Below, piece by piece: positions 13,304-14,247 of a stretch of DNA of 14,247 nt (within the stretch, counting starts at the first letter, position 1; each line of letters begins with the position of its first letter). This stretch comes from DAISJM01 sp036821485. GTDB lineage: Bacteria; Verrucomicrobiota; Kiritimatiellia; CAIQIC01; JAGNIJ01. The notes beneath the pieces were generated by a model, which searched no databases, was not told where the DNA came from, and worked only from the letters and a program-made list of their open reading frames with translations. A program made the position numbers and the translations under genes. The stretch spans positions 1 to 14,247 of the forward strand of contig DAISJM010000066.1 in assembly GCA_036821485.1 (NCBI GenBank), given 5' to 3'.

Positions 13304-14247
13304 CTACTCTCCCGTCCTGAGGACGGAGATGAAAGCCTCCTGCGGAATGCTTACCCGACCAAACTGCTTGAGCTTTCTCTTGCCCTCTTTCTGCTTCTCC
13401 AGCAGTTTGCGCTTTCGGGACACGTCACCGCCGTAGCATTTCGCGGTCACATCCTTGCGGAGGGCGCGGACAGTTTCGCGCGCAATGATCTTCTTGTTGA
13501 TCGCTGCCTGGACCGCAATGGCAAACATGTGAGGAGGTATCAGATCCCTGAGAGTCTTGCACATCTGCCGGCCGCGGAAGACCGCCTTGTCCTGGTGAAT
13601 GATACACGAGAACGCTTCGACCACCTCGGAGTGTACCATGATGTCCATCTTCACGAGTTCTGATGGACGGTAGCCTGCGAGTTCGTAGTCCATGGAGGCG
13701 TAGCCGTGGCTGAGGCTCTTCAGGCGGTCGTGGAAATCGATGAGGATCTCGTTCAGCGGCAGAATACAGGTCAGCATGACGCGTCGCGTATCGAGCGAGT
13801 CCGTCTTCTCCACGTCGCCGCGCCGATCCATGACCAGCTGCAGAATATCCCCGATGTTTTCGTTGTGGCAGATGATGAACGATTTGACCAGCGGTTCTTC
13901 GATGCGTTCGATCTTTGTCGGATCAGGCAGCCGCATGGGATTGTCGACTTCTATCATGGTCCCATCCCGCTGGTATACTCGGTAGATGACGCCCGGGTAC
14001 GTCGCGATGATGTTCAGCCCGTATTCGCGACGGAGCCGCTCCTGCATGATTTCCATGTGCAGCAAACCGAGGAATCCGCAGCGGAATCCGAATCCGAGAG
14101 CGATGGAACTCTCTGCCTGGTAAACAAACGAACTATCGTTGAGGGCAAGCTTGTCGATGCTGGCCTTCAGCTTCTCATAGTCGTCGCCGTCCACGGGATA
14201 CAGCCCCGTGAAGACCATGGGCCTGAATTCCCTGAAGCCCGGCAGGG
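13304..14247 (-). CDS. lepA: Elongation factor 4 (LepA), C-terminal half, truncated by window edge
   Basis: A translational GTPase that acts on the ribosome, related to EF-G. The window holds 313 codons plus the stop; full-length proteins have about 600 residues, so the GTPase domain lies beyond the right edge. The frame is open at the edge and begins LPGFREFRPMVFTGLYPVD, near-identical to the family consensus. It is followed by ALGFGFRCGFLGLLHMEI, an EF-G domain V-like section (around LSHGYASMDYELAGYR) and the LepA-specific C-terminal domain with AARETV-like IIARETVRALRKDV, YGGDVSRKRKLLEKQKEGK and IPQEAFISVL. The internal ATG at 14218 is not the start. The stop TAG is 4 bases before lepB, and the two are expected to share a transcript. 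Confidence 0.98.
   Translation of the reverse strand, partial: LPGFREFRPMVFTGLYPVDGDDYEKLKASIDKLALNDSSFVYQAESSIALGFGFRCGFLGLLHMEIMQERLRREYGLNIIATYPGVIYRVYQRDGTMIEVDNPMRLPDPTKIERIEEPLVKSFIICHNENIGDILQLVMDRRGDVEKTDSLDTRRVMLTCILPLNEILIDFHDRLKSLSHGYASMDYELAGYRPSELVKMDIMVHSEVVEAFSCIIHQDKAVFRGRQMCKTLRDLIPPHMFAIAVQAAINKKIIARETVRALRKDVTAKCYGGDVSRKRKLLEKQKEGKRKLKQFGRVSIPQEAFISVLRTGE

Overview
This 14.2 kb window is a moderately GC-rich bacterial chromosome segment. It carries mostly housekeeping genes and one small carbohydrate-related locus. No phage, insertion sequence, CRISPR array or tRNA was seen. The gene set (RNase P RNA next to a zinc-ribbon coiled-coil gene, a lone GspC-like protein, a signal peptidase I with a large insertion behind lepA, secreted jelly-roll proteins and a lipoprotein glycosidase) suggests a Gram-negative, possibly of the Planctomycetes-Verrucomicrobia-Chlamydiae group (Kiritimatiellota/Lentisphaerota-like). 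That placement is inference from protein style, not from a search.

Layout. Positions 1-1123 hold the end of ribD (cut by the window edge) and ribE, two enzymes of riboflavin synthesis. On the same strand and tightly spaced follow a secreted beta-sandwich protein (1138-1680) and a GH5-type glycoside hydrolase lipoprotein with two similar C-terminal modules (1718-3808). A second secreted carbohydrate-binding-like protein points back at it (3811-4425, minus). A LacI-family regulator (4614-5645) is divergent from that protein. The region between them holds a perfect 12-bp palindrome and a near copy exactly 80 bp away, a plausible operator pair. Together these genes look like a small glycan-capture and hydrolysis locus under local control.

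Positions 5699-7943 hold a strong promoter, a DUF164/CdsZ-type zinc-ribbon protein, the RNase P RNA gene rnpB (about 6499-6925) and a GspC-like type II secretion protein without its usual partners. Ribonuclease R (7922-10132, minus) converges on gspC and diverges from glycogen synthase glgA (10211-11653). A 557-bp stretch without a convincing gene separates glgA from the convergent lepB and lepA (minus; lepA runs off the right edge).

The most unusual feature is structural. At five places the stop codons of genes ending a run lie inside short perfect inverted repeats. In the two convergent pairs, one hairpin contains both stop codons. Two of the five are followed by T-rich tracts and look like intrinsic terminators. 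In the gspC/rnr pair the T tract is the antisense of the lysine-rich tail of RNase R.
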